Shown here: piece after piece, positions 7,296 through 12,623 of the stretch
How positions within the stretch are numbered: the first letter of the stretch is position 1
How the letters are laid out: every line of letters starts with the position of its first letter
Assembly: GCA_002396805.1 (NCBI GenBank)
Contig: DGYW01000003.1
Coordinates: 1 to 12,623, forward strand
Direction: 5' to 3'
From: Firmicutes bacterium UBA4996
Lineage (GTDB): Bacteria > Bacillota > Limnochordia > Darwinibacteriales > Darwinibacteriaceae
DNA length: 12,623 nucleotides
Notes under the pieces: generated by a model
Seen by the model: only the letters and a program-made list of their open reading frames with translations
Databases searched by the model: none
Told to the model about the DNA's origin: nothing
Made by a program: the position numbers and the translations under genes

Positions 7296-8561
7296 TTAAT
7301 CTACAATACGGTATTCATCAACTCGGTCCCGATCTTCATCTGTTGTGAGGACATCGACGTAGTCTAGGAACTCCGAAAAGACCAGGGTGCTGGCTCCCAC
7401 AATTTTTACTCTGTCTTTAAGCTGGCTGGGTATAATGGAGTACGTCCGTTGTCCATGGAAGGGTAAAACTCGTTGTTTTACGGTCTTGCGGACCCGGTCA
7501 ATACCAAGGGGATGAAGAGCTTCCATAGTGGATCCTCCTAAAATAACGGCGGCAGGATCGAACATGTTAATCAGATTGGCTACCCCGATTGCTAGGTAAT
7601 CTAGGCAATCATTGATGATCGAAAGGGCCACAGGGTCGTTATCCTTGGCTGCAAGCACAACTGGTTCTAAGGTGATCTGAGCAGGGGATCCTTGATGATA
7701 TGTAGTGATCTGGGTCTTGGCTCCAATAGCTAACATTTGGATTGCTCGGCTAAGGATAGCCGGTTCAGCGGCCATCACCCCTAAACAGCCTCTGTTTCCA
7801 CACTTACAAGGGGAACCAGCTGGCTCAACCGTGGTGTGGCCAAATTCACCTGCACTACCGGAGGCGCCGCCATAGATGCGGTTATCAATAATAATTCCTG
7901 CCCCAATACCGGTTTCCACAGAGACATAAATTAAATCACTGATCTTCTGGCCCGCACCCATAAGTTTTTCTCCTAGAGCAGCTGCGTTCATGTCGTTGTC
8001 AATTCGGATAGGAAGGGGAAAATTTTGTTCCAGAGCATCGTAGAGGGGCACATCCGTAAAACCAAGGCTGGAGGAGTATAGAATATTCTTCTTGTCTCGA
8101 TCCAAAAGCCCAGGTGTTGCCACTCCAATCCCTAAGATGTTAGGCCCTAGGTTTTTGCTGGCGTTGAGCATTTGCTTAGTGTAATCCACTATGTCCTGCA
8201 AGAAAACTTGCTGGTTGCTCAAATCCGGCGTATAACTGTTGGTGATTAGGGAGTTACCATCTAGATCCAAGAGGGCAACGGTGGTTTTTTGCACCCCGAT
8301 ATCTATACCAACGGCCAGGCGAGATGTGGGCTGAAATTCTAAAAGAATGGGGCGTCTACCTCCGCTTGATTCTCCTGTGCCGATCTCCGTAACCAATCCT
8401 TCTTGCAATAATTCTTCTACCAAGACTGAGACAGTAGTAGGACTAAGCTTGGTGGTCTTCACTAGCTCAGCCCGGGAAATGGGACCATGAGCCCGTATAT
8501 GTTTGAGTAAAGTGCCAATATTCATTTGTTTGATGATCTTGGCATGGGCATTTCTGCGCAT
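7296..8561 (-). CDS. ROK-family transcriptional repressor (NagC/XylR type)
   Basis: This is a 421-residue sugar-responsive regulator. Residues 10-60 form a winged helix-turn-helix (SRAELVKTTKLSPTTVSVLV is the recognition region), followed by the wing GESSGGRRP (63-71). The ROK domain starts with GIDIGVQKTTVALLD (85-99). The sugar-site sequence RIDNDMNAAALGE carries D190. The zinc motif EFGHTTVEP plus CKCGNRGC gives H242, C252, C254 and C259. All kinase-domain signatures remain, yet the HTH marks it as a regulator. AGGAGG lies nine bases before the ATG. It sits 57 bases after the phosphodiesterase gene on the same strand and converges on the oxidoreductase pair. It probably controls the importer and enzyme genes in response to a sugar or sugar phosphate; targets are inferred from position. 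Confidence 0.95.
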   Translation of the reverse strand: MRRNAHAKIIKQMNIGTLLKHIRAHGPISRAELVKTTKLSPTTVSVLVEELLQEGLVTEIGTGESSGGRRPILLEFQPTSRLAVGIDIGVQKTTVALLDLDGNSLITNSYTPDLSNQQVFLQDIVDYTKQMLNASKNLGPNILGIGVATPGLLDRDKKNILYSSSLGFTDVPLYDALEQNFPLPIRIDNDMNAAALGEKLMGAGQKISDLIYVSVETGIGAGIIIDNRIYGGASGSAGEFGHTTVEPAGSPCKCGNRGCLGVMAAEPAILSRAIQMLAIGAKTQITTYHQGSPAQITLEPVVLAAKDNDPVALSIINDCLDYLAIGVANLINMFDPAAVILGGSTMEALHPLGIDRVRKTVKQRVLPFHGQRTYSIIPSQLKDRVKIVGASTLVFSEFLDYVDVLTTDEDRDRVDEYRIVD

Positions 8562-8594
8562 GGGCTGAACCCTCCTAATAGTGTAATAATTCCA

Positions 8595-8604
8595 TCAAGC
8601 TTGA
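8595..8604. promoter_or_regulatory. Short perfect palindrome upstream of the ROK gene
   Basis: TCAAGCTTGA is a 10-bp palindrome. The outer arms (TTCC and GAATT on the plus strand) are partly complementary. It lies 34 bases upstream of the ROK start codon and could be an autoregulatory site. The short length makes chance a real alternative. Confidence 0.25.
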
Positions 8605-8618
8605 CGAATTCCTTTTTT

Positions 8619-9836
8619 CTACAGTCCTAGCAGACTTCTCCAATTTAACGTAGCTGATGGGATCGCTCCTTTGAGGATTTCTCCATCCATGTGTTCAGGA
8701 ACCTCTAGGCCTAAGAGATGTAGGATAGTGGGGGCAATGTCTACAGTATTGGCTCGCCCATTAACTTGTCCGCTACGAATTCCGGCACCACTGAGCAGTA
8801 AGGTAGTGTGCTGGGTTTCAGGAATGCCGTGTATTCCTCCTCCACTGCCACTAGTCAGTACATAACCTGATCTTGGTGCCACCACAATGTCGCCGAGGGC
8901 ATAAGGGTCCGCATGTTTAGACATCAACTCATCTTTAGTGAAAACATCTGTATTAGGAATCTCCTTTAACAGTGAGAGGAGTTGATCGTATCTCGTCTGG
9001 TCCAACCGGCCTTCTCGGATGTACAAGAAAATGCATCCGGCCGTGATCGCCACCAAATCGGTGTCTTGACGAATCTGGGCGTTTGCAGTGGCCACAGAGA
9101 AACCGGCTCGTTTTAGATTGTCCAAGAGTTTTGGTGCTGTTTCGGGTAATGAGTTTTCAACCATACTATGGTCAGAAGCTACAATAAAGGTAGTACCCTC
9201 TAACTTATCTTGTTTGGCTAAGTAGTCTATGATTGCCCCAATATCTGCATCAGTTTTACTCAATACCTCTTGCATGTTGTAGGGGCCACGACGGTGTCCT
9301 TGTGTATCCACATCCATATCTAAGTAGATAATTAAATCCGGGTCATGGCTTTCTAAGGCCTTAATAAAGTTGGCGGGGCCGTGTTCTTTATAAGAGATTG
9401 CTTGGCGACCTTCTAAGAGAAAGTGGGCTAATTCCACCGCCACTAGACTATGTTCAGCGAGGATTTCTGGAAGTGTGGGTACTTGAATGTCCCTTAAAGG
9501 GCTGCGGAGTCGGTCTAAAGAACGGTCATAACGGCTATTATTGGGGATTCCTGTTTTGTTGGGATAAGCACCTGTTAAGATAGAAGTATGATTGGCGGTA
9601 GTGTTAGAAGGAAACACGCCTTGGGCCCGAGCATACCAAACCCCTTCACTGGTGAGTTTTCTTAAATTGGGTAAGTCGTACATGGCCATATAGTGGGGGC
9701 TAAAGCTATCTAAAAGGATAAGTACTACCCGATCGGAGTGACGGGTTTTTGCGTTAGCCTGACCTACCAAGGGACCAAAGGCAGTGAGTACTAGGCACAT
9801 AGTTAGGCCCAGAAAGAATGCTGTATCAAGTTTCAT
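8619..9836 (-). CDS. Exported nucleotide pyrophosphatase/phosphodiesterase-like enzyme (alkaline phosphatase superfamily)
   Basis: This is a 405-residue metal-dependent phosphodiesterase or phosphatase of the NPP/type I phosphodiesterase branch. Residues 1-29 form a signal peptide ending ANA/K. The metal and catalytic motifs occur in order: ILLDSFSP with D43, FPSNTTANHTSILTG with probable nucleophile T79, a downstream GIPNN asparagine, DVDTQGHRRGP with D177 and H181, ASDHSM with D222 and H223, and GIHGIP with H336. TVDIAPTILHLLGL (from 364) is the C-terminal superfamily motif. It is unrelated in motif order to the PhoA-type enzyme at the left edge. AAGGAG precedes the ATG by six bases or so. 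It is followed after 57 bases by the ROK gene, with which it may be cotranscribed. It may act on nucleotide sugars, phosphodiesters or glycerophospho-compounds outside the membrane; which of these is not visible. Confidence 0.9.
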   Translation of the reverse strand: MKLDTAFFLGLTMCLVLTAFGPLVGQANAKTRHSDRVVLILLDSFSPHYMAMYDLPNLRKLTSEGVWYARAQGVFPSNTTANHTSILTGAYPNKTGIPNNSRYDRSLDRLRSPLRDIQVPTLPEILAEHSLVAVELAHFLLEGRQAISYKEHGPANFIKALESHDPDLIIYLDMDVDTQGHRRGPYNMQEVLSKTDADIGAIIDYLAKQDKLEGTTFIVASDHSMVENSLPETAPKLLDNLKRAGFSVATANAQIRQDTDLVAITAGCIFLYIREGRLDQTRYDQLLSLLKEIPNTDVFTKDELMSKHADPYALGDIVVAPRSGYVLTSGSGGGIHGIPETQHTTLLLSGAGIRSGQVNGRANTVDIAPTILHLLGLEVPEHMDGEILKGAIPSATLNWRSLLGL

Positions 9837-9895
9837 TGTGGACGCTCCTTTTTTGTAGGCAGTTTATTTGTTGTGCAAAGAATGATTGGGTTGAA

Positions 9896-9924
9896 TTGAC
9901 AATCACTCCTGGCGTTGCTACACT
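9896..9924 (+). promoter_or_regulatory. Rightward sigma-A type promoter of the propeller/PHP gene pair
   Basis: TTGACA (9896-9901), a 17-base spacer and TACACT (9919-9924) form a strong promoter with a predicted start near 9931. This leaves a leader of about 125 bases before the ATG at 10055, in which I see no riboswitch or terminator. The 218-base gap holds no gene. No equally good leftward promoter for the phosphodiesterase gene was found. Confidence 0.78.
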
Positions 9925-10038
9925 AAATGTAAAGATATCTCACAAATACCTGCTGACTTTGTTTTTATTACGTATAAAGTATTCTTCCTTAGAAGAGCAA
10001 ATCCTGCAGATTATCTGGAATTTTGTGAGAGGAAAACA

Positions 10039-10045
10039 GGGAGGG
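10039..10045 (+). promoter_or_regulatory. Ribosome binding site deciding the start of the propeller gene
   Basis: GGGAGGG is nine bases before the ATG at 10055. That ATG is followed at once by a signal peptide. The open frame extends further upstream, but through the promoter region, so the longer version is rejected. Confidence 0.8.
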
Positions 10046-10054
10046 CTATTAATT

Positions 10055-10882
10055 ATGCAACGAAATCTCGCTTTAGCTGTGCTGGTGGTGTTTCTTGTAA
10101 GTGGTACCGTATTGGCCGCTGGATGGAGCGATCCGGTGCTCTGGGAAAAGACTAGCTCGGATATTGACAGAATGCCGTGGTATGATCCTGACTCTCAAAC
10201 CCTTTATTTTGCACGCAATTACAACCTTTTTGAATCTAAGTTCGTGGAAGGCGAATGGAGTGAACCAACCGAAGTGATCATTCCGGGTATCAATAGACGG
10301 CAGAACCAGGTTTCTCCACTCCGACGTGGAGACAATCTTTACTTCGCTAGCTTTGAACAAGCCACAGACTATGATTTTTATGTGTCTACGTGGGATGAGG
10401 ACAAGGGAGAGTGGGGTACTGCAACCAAACTGGAGACCATTAGTAGTAGTGCTCAAGATTGGGCCCTCTGGGTTAGTTCTGATGAGACTCTAGCCTATTT
10501 GATCTCCAAGGGACCCTTTGGAGATCAGGAAGTTAGAGGGGGAAGAGGTATTTGGAAATCTGTTAAGGTAAATGGTGTTTGGACTACCCCGATCCCGCTC
10601 CAAGGTGCAATTAACAGCGACAGTAACGATTGGAGCGTATTTGTGGATGAGGCTAGCGGTCTTTTTTATGTGAACTCCACCAGGGACGGTGCTCTTGCGG
10701 GCACGTACAATATTTGGGTGTTCGACGGTGAAGACGGTTCTGGTGACAATATTGGTCTACCCATTAACGGGGGTAATGCTAGGTCTCTGTGGACAAACGG
10801 AAAAGTCATGTTTTTCACTGGGAACAACTATCCGGGCGGAATTAGTACCTACGACATTTTTGTGAGTGTTTGGGACGACTAA
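10055..10882 (+). CDS. Exported five-repeat beta-propeller-like protein (TolB/PD40-like)
   Basis: This is a 275-residue protein of unknown function. Residues 1-21 form a signal peptide (MQRN start, hydrophobic core, VLA/A). The mature part contains five degenerate repeats with a core of the type TLYFA, marked at residues 50-53, 95-98, 147-150, 203-206 and 252-255, spaced about 45 to 56 residues apart. Each is followed by a strand such as YDFYVSTWD, RGIWKSVKV, YNIWVFDG and YDIFVSVWDD, and then often by a W-x-x-P or similar turn (GEWSEP, GVWTTP). This matches PD40/WD40-like propeller blades. I see no clear catalytic residues or cysteines. It is cotranscribed with the PHP gene 26 bases downstream. 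A role in binding carbohydrate or phosphorylated ligands is possible but is a guess; a five-bladed glycoside hydrolase-like fold is an alternative. Confidence 0.75.
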   Translation: MQRNLALAVLVVFLVSGTVLAAGWSDPVLWEKTSSDIDRMPWYDPDSQTLYFARNYNLFESKFVEGEWSEPTEVIIPGINRRQNQVSPLRRGDNLYFASFEQATDYDFYVSTWDEDKGEWGTATKLETISSSAQDWALWVSSDETLAYLISKGPFGDQEVRGGRGIWKSVKVNGVWTTPIPLQGAINSDSNDWSVFVDEASGLFYVNSTRDGALAGTYNIWVFDGEDGSGDNIGLPINGGNARSLWTNGKVMFFTGNNYPGGISTYDIFVSVWDD

Positions 10883-10894
10883 GCTAGCCAGGCG

Positions 10895-10900
10895 AAGGAG
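10895..10900 (+). promoter_or_regulatory. Ribosome binding site deciding the PHP gene start
   Basis: AAGGAG lies eight bases before the ATG at 10909 and five bases before an in-frame GTG at 10906. The ATG at the usual spacing is preferred, although the two differ by only one residue. Confidence 0.65.
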
Positions 10901-10908
10901 CGATTGTG

Positions 10909-11661
10909 ATGATTAAACGTTTTGATTTACATACTCATACACACTTTAGTGATGGGGAAGGAACGGTCCAAGAGAAGGTTGAAAAGGCGGTGGAATTGGG
11001 TCTGGATCTTATTGCGATCACAGACCACTTTGACGAGCCTCTAAATCATCGTATGACTGTCCAGCAGCTACAGGAACTAAGTAAAATCGTAAAGGGCAAA
11101 GAATACTCAATTCCGGTGCTACTGGGCATAGAGACTGGGATTGAAGGAAGTGTGCCTCTAGAATTACAGGGGCAGGTGGATTTTATCATTCGCAGTATCC
11201 ATTACTTACGCAAACCCGTGCAAGCCAAATCGCCTTATGATCCACTATACTGGGAGGCCTATAAGGAGGAAATCCTGGCGTTGCTACGAGCTGGTGGTGA
11301 TGTTCTGGGACATGTGGAAGGTTATATGCCCCTACCATTAGGAGATCTGAAGACAACCTTTGAGGAACGCAGAGAGATGGAGCGGGAAGTGGCTCAAAAG
11401 TTCTTCACTAAGGATTGGCAGGAAGAAGTGGCTCGCTTGGCCACAAAGCATCGTGTTGCTATCGAACTCCATTCTTTCACCAAAACGCCTCGTTTGGATT
11501 TCATTCGTCTGTGCCAAGAGGAAGGTTGCATATTTTCTGTAGGTTCGGATGCCCATCCCACTTACAATGTGGGACAGATTGATTGGGCCTTCGAAGTCAT
11601 CGAGGAGCTAAAGATTCCGAAAACACAATTGCTGCCCTATGTAAAGGGTTGGCTGGAGTAA
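10909..11661 (+). CDS. PHP-domain phosphoesterase (histidinol-phosphatase-like)
   Basis: This is a 250-residue cytoplasmic metal-dependent phosphatase or phosphodiesterase. The PHP metal-binding residues are all visible in order: DLHTHTHFSDG with H8, H10 and D15; AITDHF with H40; LGIETG with E75; IRSIHY with H98; LGHVEG with H135; and GSDAH with D214 and H216. An ELHS motif (186-189) lies near the usual seventh-position ligand. The length suits stand-alone PHP enzymes such as HisK-type histidinol-phosphatase or YcdX/YtvI-like proteins. No his genes are nearby, so a histidine role is not supported. It is preceded by the secreted propeller gene in the same transcription unit. A bidirectional terminator follows 23 bases after the stop codon. 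The substrate is unknown; a sugar phosphate would fit the neighbourhood. Confidence 0.88.
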   Translation: MIKRFDLHTHTHFSDGEGTVQEKVEKAVELGLDLIAITDHFDEPLNHRMTVQQLQELSKIVKGKEYSIPVLLGIETGIEGSVPLELQGQVDFIIRSIHYLRKPVQAKSPYDPLYWEAYKEEILALLRAGGDVLGHVEGYMPLPLGDLKTTFEERREMEREVAQKFFTKDWQEEVARLATKHRVAIELHSFTKTPRLDFIRLCQEEGCIFSVGSDAHPTYNVGQIDWAFEVIEELKIPKTQLLPYVKGWLE

Positions 11662-11684
11662 GGCCATTCTGAATAAAAAGTTAG

Positions 11685-11712
11685 AAAAGCCGTCCCACAG
11701 GGCGGCTTTTTT
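11685..11712. terminator. Bidirectional rho-independent terminator
   Basis: AAAAGCCG (11685-11692) pairs with CGGCTTTT (11703-11710). One bulged T is followed by CCC/GGG around an ACA loop. T-runs follow on both strands. It ends the PHP transcript and the convergent XRE repressor transcript. Confidence 0.9.
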
Positions 11713-11721
11713 CGTGCGCAT

Positions 11722-12099
11722 TTATTCCATAACTTCAGGTACTGCCCGCTTCAATTGGATCAATAGCCAAATTATGTTTTCCTCATCTGACTGCAAGGCC
11801 AAACGCCAAAGAATATCGAGAACTTGTGCCAAACGCGTTAACAATTCCGAGTGCACTGCCTCTGGGTAGCGTAGCTGTGGATTGGCATCTGGTTTTGTCT
11901 CTCCCATAAGCAAGTAATCAAGACTGACAGAATACTGAGTTGCTATGCCATAAAGAAGGTCAATACTGGGCTTTTGCAACCCTCTTTCCACAGCACTAAC
12001 ATATTGCTTGGTGACACCGAGTATGGATCCGAATTCCTCCTGCGTTTGGGCTCCCCTGATCTTCCTAATTCTCGATCCGACAATTTCCCAATTAATCAT
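11722..12099 (-). CDS. XRE-family transcriptional repressor
   Basis: This is a 125-residue DNA-binding protein. Residues 7-66 form a cI/Cro-type helix-turn-helix: GSRIRKIRGAQTQEEFGSIL is followed by GVTKQYVSAVERGLQKPSID, with recognition-helix residues TKQYVSAVERG and the typical SLDYLLMGE end. The last 50 residues are predicted helical, include HSELLTRLAQVLDILWRL, and probably dimerise or sense a signal. There is no peptidase domain, so it is not a self-cleaving LexA-like repressor. AAGGGTG lies upstream of the ATG with a loose spacing. It is divergent to a Ner-like gene, and tandem TGTCGTATT repeats lie just upstream, which suggests autoregulation. It could belong to a prophage, an integrative element or a chromosomal toxin-like locus; the partner genes outside the window would decide. 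Confidence 0.88.
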   Translation of the reverse strand: MINWEIVGSRIRKIRGAQTQEEFGSILGVTKQYVSAVERGLQKPSIDLLYGIATQYSVSLDYLLMGETKPDANPQLRYPEAVHSELLTRLAQVLDILWRLALQSDEENIIWLLIQLKRAVPEVME

Positions 12100-12114
12100 A
12101 TACCCACACCCTTA

Positions 12115-12133
12115 TGTCGTATTTTGTCGTATT
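12115..12133. repeat. Tandem operator-like direct repeat TGTCGTATT x2
   Basis: TGTCGTATT occurs at 12115-12123 and 12125-12133, ten bases apart, one helical turn. The second copy overlaps the leftward -10 element (12131-12136) and both cover the leftward start point. A related CGTCGTAAT lies at 12503-12511. The arrangement suits repressor dimers or tetramers bound on one DNA face; binding by the adjacent XRE protein is inferred. Confidence 0.6.
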
Positions 12134-12136
12134 ATA
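12131..12136 (-). promoter_or_regulatory. -10 element of the leftward XRE repressor promoter
   Basis: On the minus strand this reads TATAAT, the consensus. The -35 at the right distance is weak (CGTTCT-like), so the promoter may depend on an activator or be modest. The element is back-to-back with the rightward promoter. Confidence 0.5.
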
Positions 12137-12137
12137 C

Positions 12138-12167
12138 TTGACAAGTCAACTAAAGAACGCATATTAT
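12138..12167 (+). promoter_or_regulatory. Rightward promoter of the Ner-like gene, with a dyad over the -35
   Basis: TTGACA (12138-12143), an 18-base spacer and TATTAT (12162-12167) form the promoter. The -35 is part of a dyad TTGAC-AA-GTCAA (12138-12149). It starts two bases after the leftward -10, so the two promoters compete for the same DNA. Confidence 0.65.
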
Positions 12168-12194
12168 TATAACGATAAGTATTGTTTCCGATAT

Positions 12195-12210
12195 AGTTAA
12201 GAGTTTAACT
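12195..12210. promoter_or_regulatory. Palindrome AGTTAA-GAGT-TTAACT in the leader
   Basis: Two exact six-base arms flank a four-base spacer, downstream of the rightward start point and before the Ner-like gene. It is a candidate operator for one of the two HTH proteins. A longer AGAGTTT/AAACTCT pair (12200-12206 and 12225-12231) shares the same stretch and could form an RNA hairpin instead. Confidence 0.4.
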
Positions 12211-12262
12211 GAAAAAATGTAAAAAAACTCTAAAATTGAGAATATAAGGAGGTCTAAGAATA

Positions 12263-12457
12263 ATGACTGCTCGGGAAATACGCGCCATATTAGTTTTAAA
12301 AGGTATTTCTCAATCGCAGATTGCTAACCAACTGGGAGTCAGCGATGCCATGATTAGTCAAGTAATTGACGGTAAGCGTAGTAGCCAACGGGTACAACAT
12401 GCCATTGCTCGGGCAATTGGTAAACCGGTTCATCAAGTCTTTACACAAAGAACCTAG
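12263..12457 (+). CDS. Small Ner-like helix-turn-helix DNA-binding protein
   Basis: This is a 64-residue protein that is almost entirely one HTH domain. Helices are visible as REIRAILVLKG, SQSQIANQLGV, SDAMISQVIDGK and QRVQHAIARAIGK, ending PVHQVFT. The pattern, length and final IGKP...VF segment resemble Ner of phage Mu and Nlp-type proteins. AAGGAGGT lies nine bases before the ATG. It faces away from the XRE repressor gene across a shared promoter region, as cro or ner faces a repressor in phage switches. The following gene starts 80 bases later in the same direction, and no terminator is seen between. Function as an early regulator of an element is an inference; a small chromosomal regulator is also possible. 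Confidence 0.82.
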   Translation: MTAREIRAILVLKGISQSQIANQLGVSDAMISQVIDGKRSSQRVQHAIARAIGKPVHQVFTQRT

Positions 12458-12539
12458 CTTAGTATTCTTATTTTAACATAGGCTGGATCTCTCCACAACT
12501 AACGTCGTAATCAAGTAGCAAGAGGTGAGAAAACCGAAA

Positions 12540-12623
12540 ATGGTACTGGAATTGCTAATAATGCTTAACGAGTACGAGGATACGGCACCATTTAGAATAG
12601 AGTGGGATTCATCGGCGATCAGG
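12540..12623 (+). CDS. 5' end of an unrecognised gene, cut by the window edge
   Basis: An open frame of 28 codons runs to the last base without a stop and begins MVLELLIMLNEYED. GAGGTGA lies 12 bases upstream of the ATG, a little far, and an in-frame GTG at 12525 is an alternative start. It is preceded by a short stretch (12458-12539) with no terminator and follows the Ner-like gene on the same strand, so it is probably the next gene of that transcript. Too little is visible to name a family, and I cannot exclude a spurious frame. Confidence 0.45.
   Translation, partial: MVLELLIMLNEYEDTAPFRIEWDSSAIR

Noticed and set aside
9818..10054. Upstream extension of the propeller gene frame
   Set aside because: It would start inside the divergent phosphodiesterase gene and run through the promoter; the signal peptide starts at 10055.
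10073..10456. Open frame of 127 codons on the minus strand
   Set aside because: It is antisense to the propeller gene, which has a signal peptide, ribosome site and promoter.
10906..11661. Histidine-biosynthesis histidinol-phosphatase assignment
   Set aside because: The PHP motifs fit but no his gene is nearby, and the family is functionally broad, so the specific name is not supported.
11713..12623. Mu-like prophage left end
   Set aside because: Repressor and Ner-like order agrees with Mu, but only 60 bases separate the PHP gene from the repressor stop codon, and they hold a terminator. There is no room for a Mu-type left end with transposase sites, and no transposase is visible.
1..12623. 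CRISPR array, tRNA, rRNA or insertion sequence
   Set aside because: I saw no regularly spaced repeats, tRNA-like cloverleaf, rRNA signature, transposase or terminal inverted repeats. This was by eye and not a computed search.

Overview
The window looks like an accessory carbohydrate and phosphoester scavenging island from a Bacillota-like bacterium. The reasons are strong AGGAGG-type ribosome binding sites before most genes, consensus sigma-A type promoters, moderate GC, and regulators of the ROK and XRE families. The exported solute-binding protein and two exported phosphatases have signal peptidase I signals without a lipobox cysteine. That is unusual for a monoderm Bacillota and fits a diderm (for example Limnochordia- or Halanaerobiales-like) lineage. 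The taxonomic assignment is inference only.

Positions 1-5047, all minus strand, hold one probable operon read right to left. It encodes a cytoplasmic endonuclease/exonuclease/phosphatase (EEP) family enzyme, a sugar-type ABC solute-binding protein, two MalF/MalG-type permeases and an exported PhoA-type alkaline phosphatase whose C-terminus lies just outside the window. A strong hairpin with a short T-run sits between the binding-protein and permease genes. No ABC ATPase gene is present.

Positions 5048-5246 are a divergent promoter region with two good promoters and inverted repeats. To the right, two overlapping plus-strand genes encode Gfo/Idh/MocA oxidoreductases (5247-7233), closed by a bidirectional terminator. 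On the minus strand, 9836 to 7296 encode an exported nucleotide-pyrophosphatase-like phosphodiesterase and then a ROK-family repressor. A second divergent region (9837-10054) carries another good promoter, which drives an exported five-repeat beta-propeller protein and a PHP-family phosphoesterase. These end in a second bidirectional terminator.

The working model is an extracytoplasmic and cytoplasmic pathway. Secreted alkaline phosphatase and phosphodiesterase trim phosphorylated compounds, the ABC importer takes up the sugar or polyol, the two NAD(P)-dependent dehydrogenases oxidise or epimerise it, and the ROK protein controls expression. Four phosphoesterases of four unrelated folds lie around one importer, which suggests a phosphorylated polyol, inositol-phosphate or glycerophospho-compound as substrate. 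The actual substrate cannot be read from the sequence.

The right end (11722-12623) is different in character. It holds an XRE repressor and a 64-residue Ner-like HTH protein transcribed divergently from overlapping promoters with tandem operator-like repeats, followed by the start of an unrecognised gene. It resembles the regulatory switch of a phage or integrative element, but no attachment site or integrase is visible.
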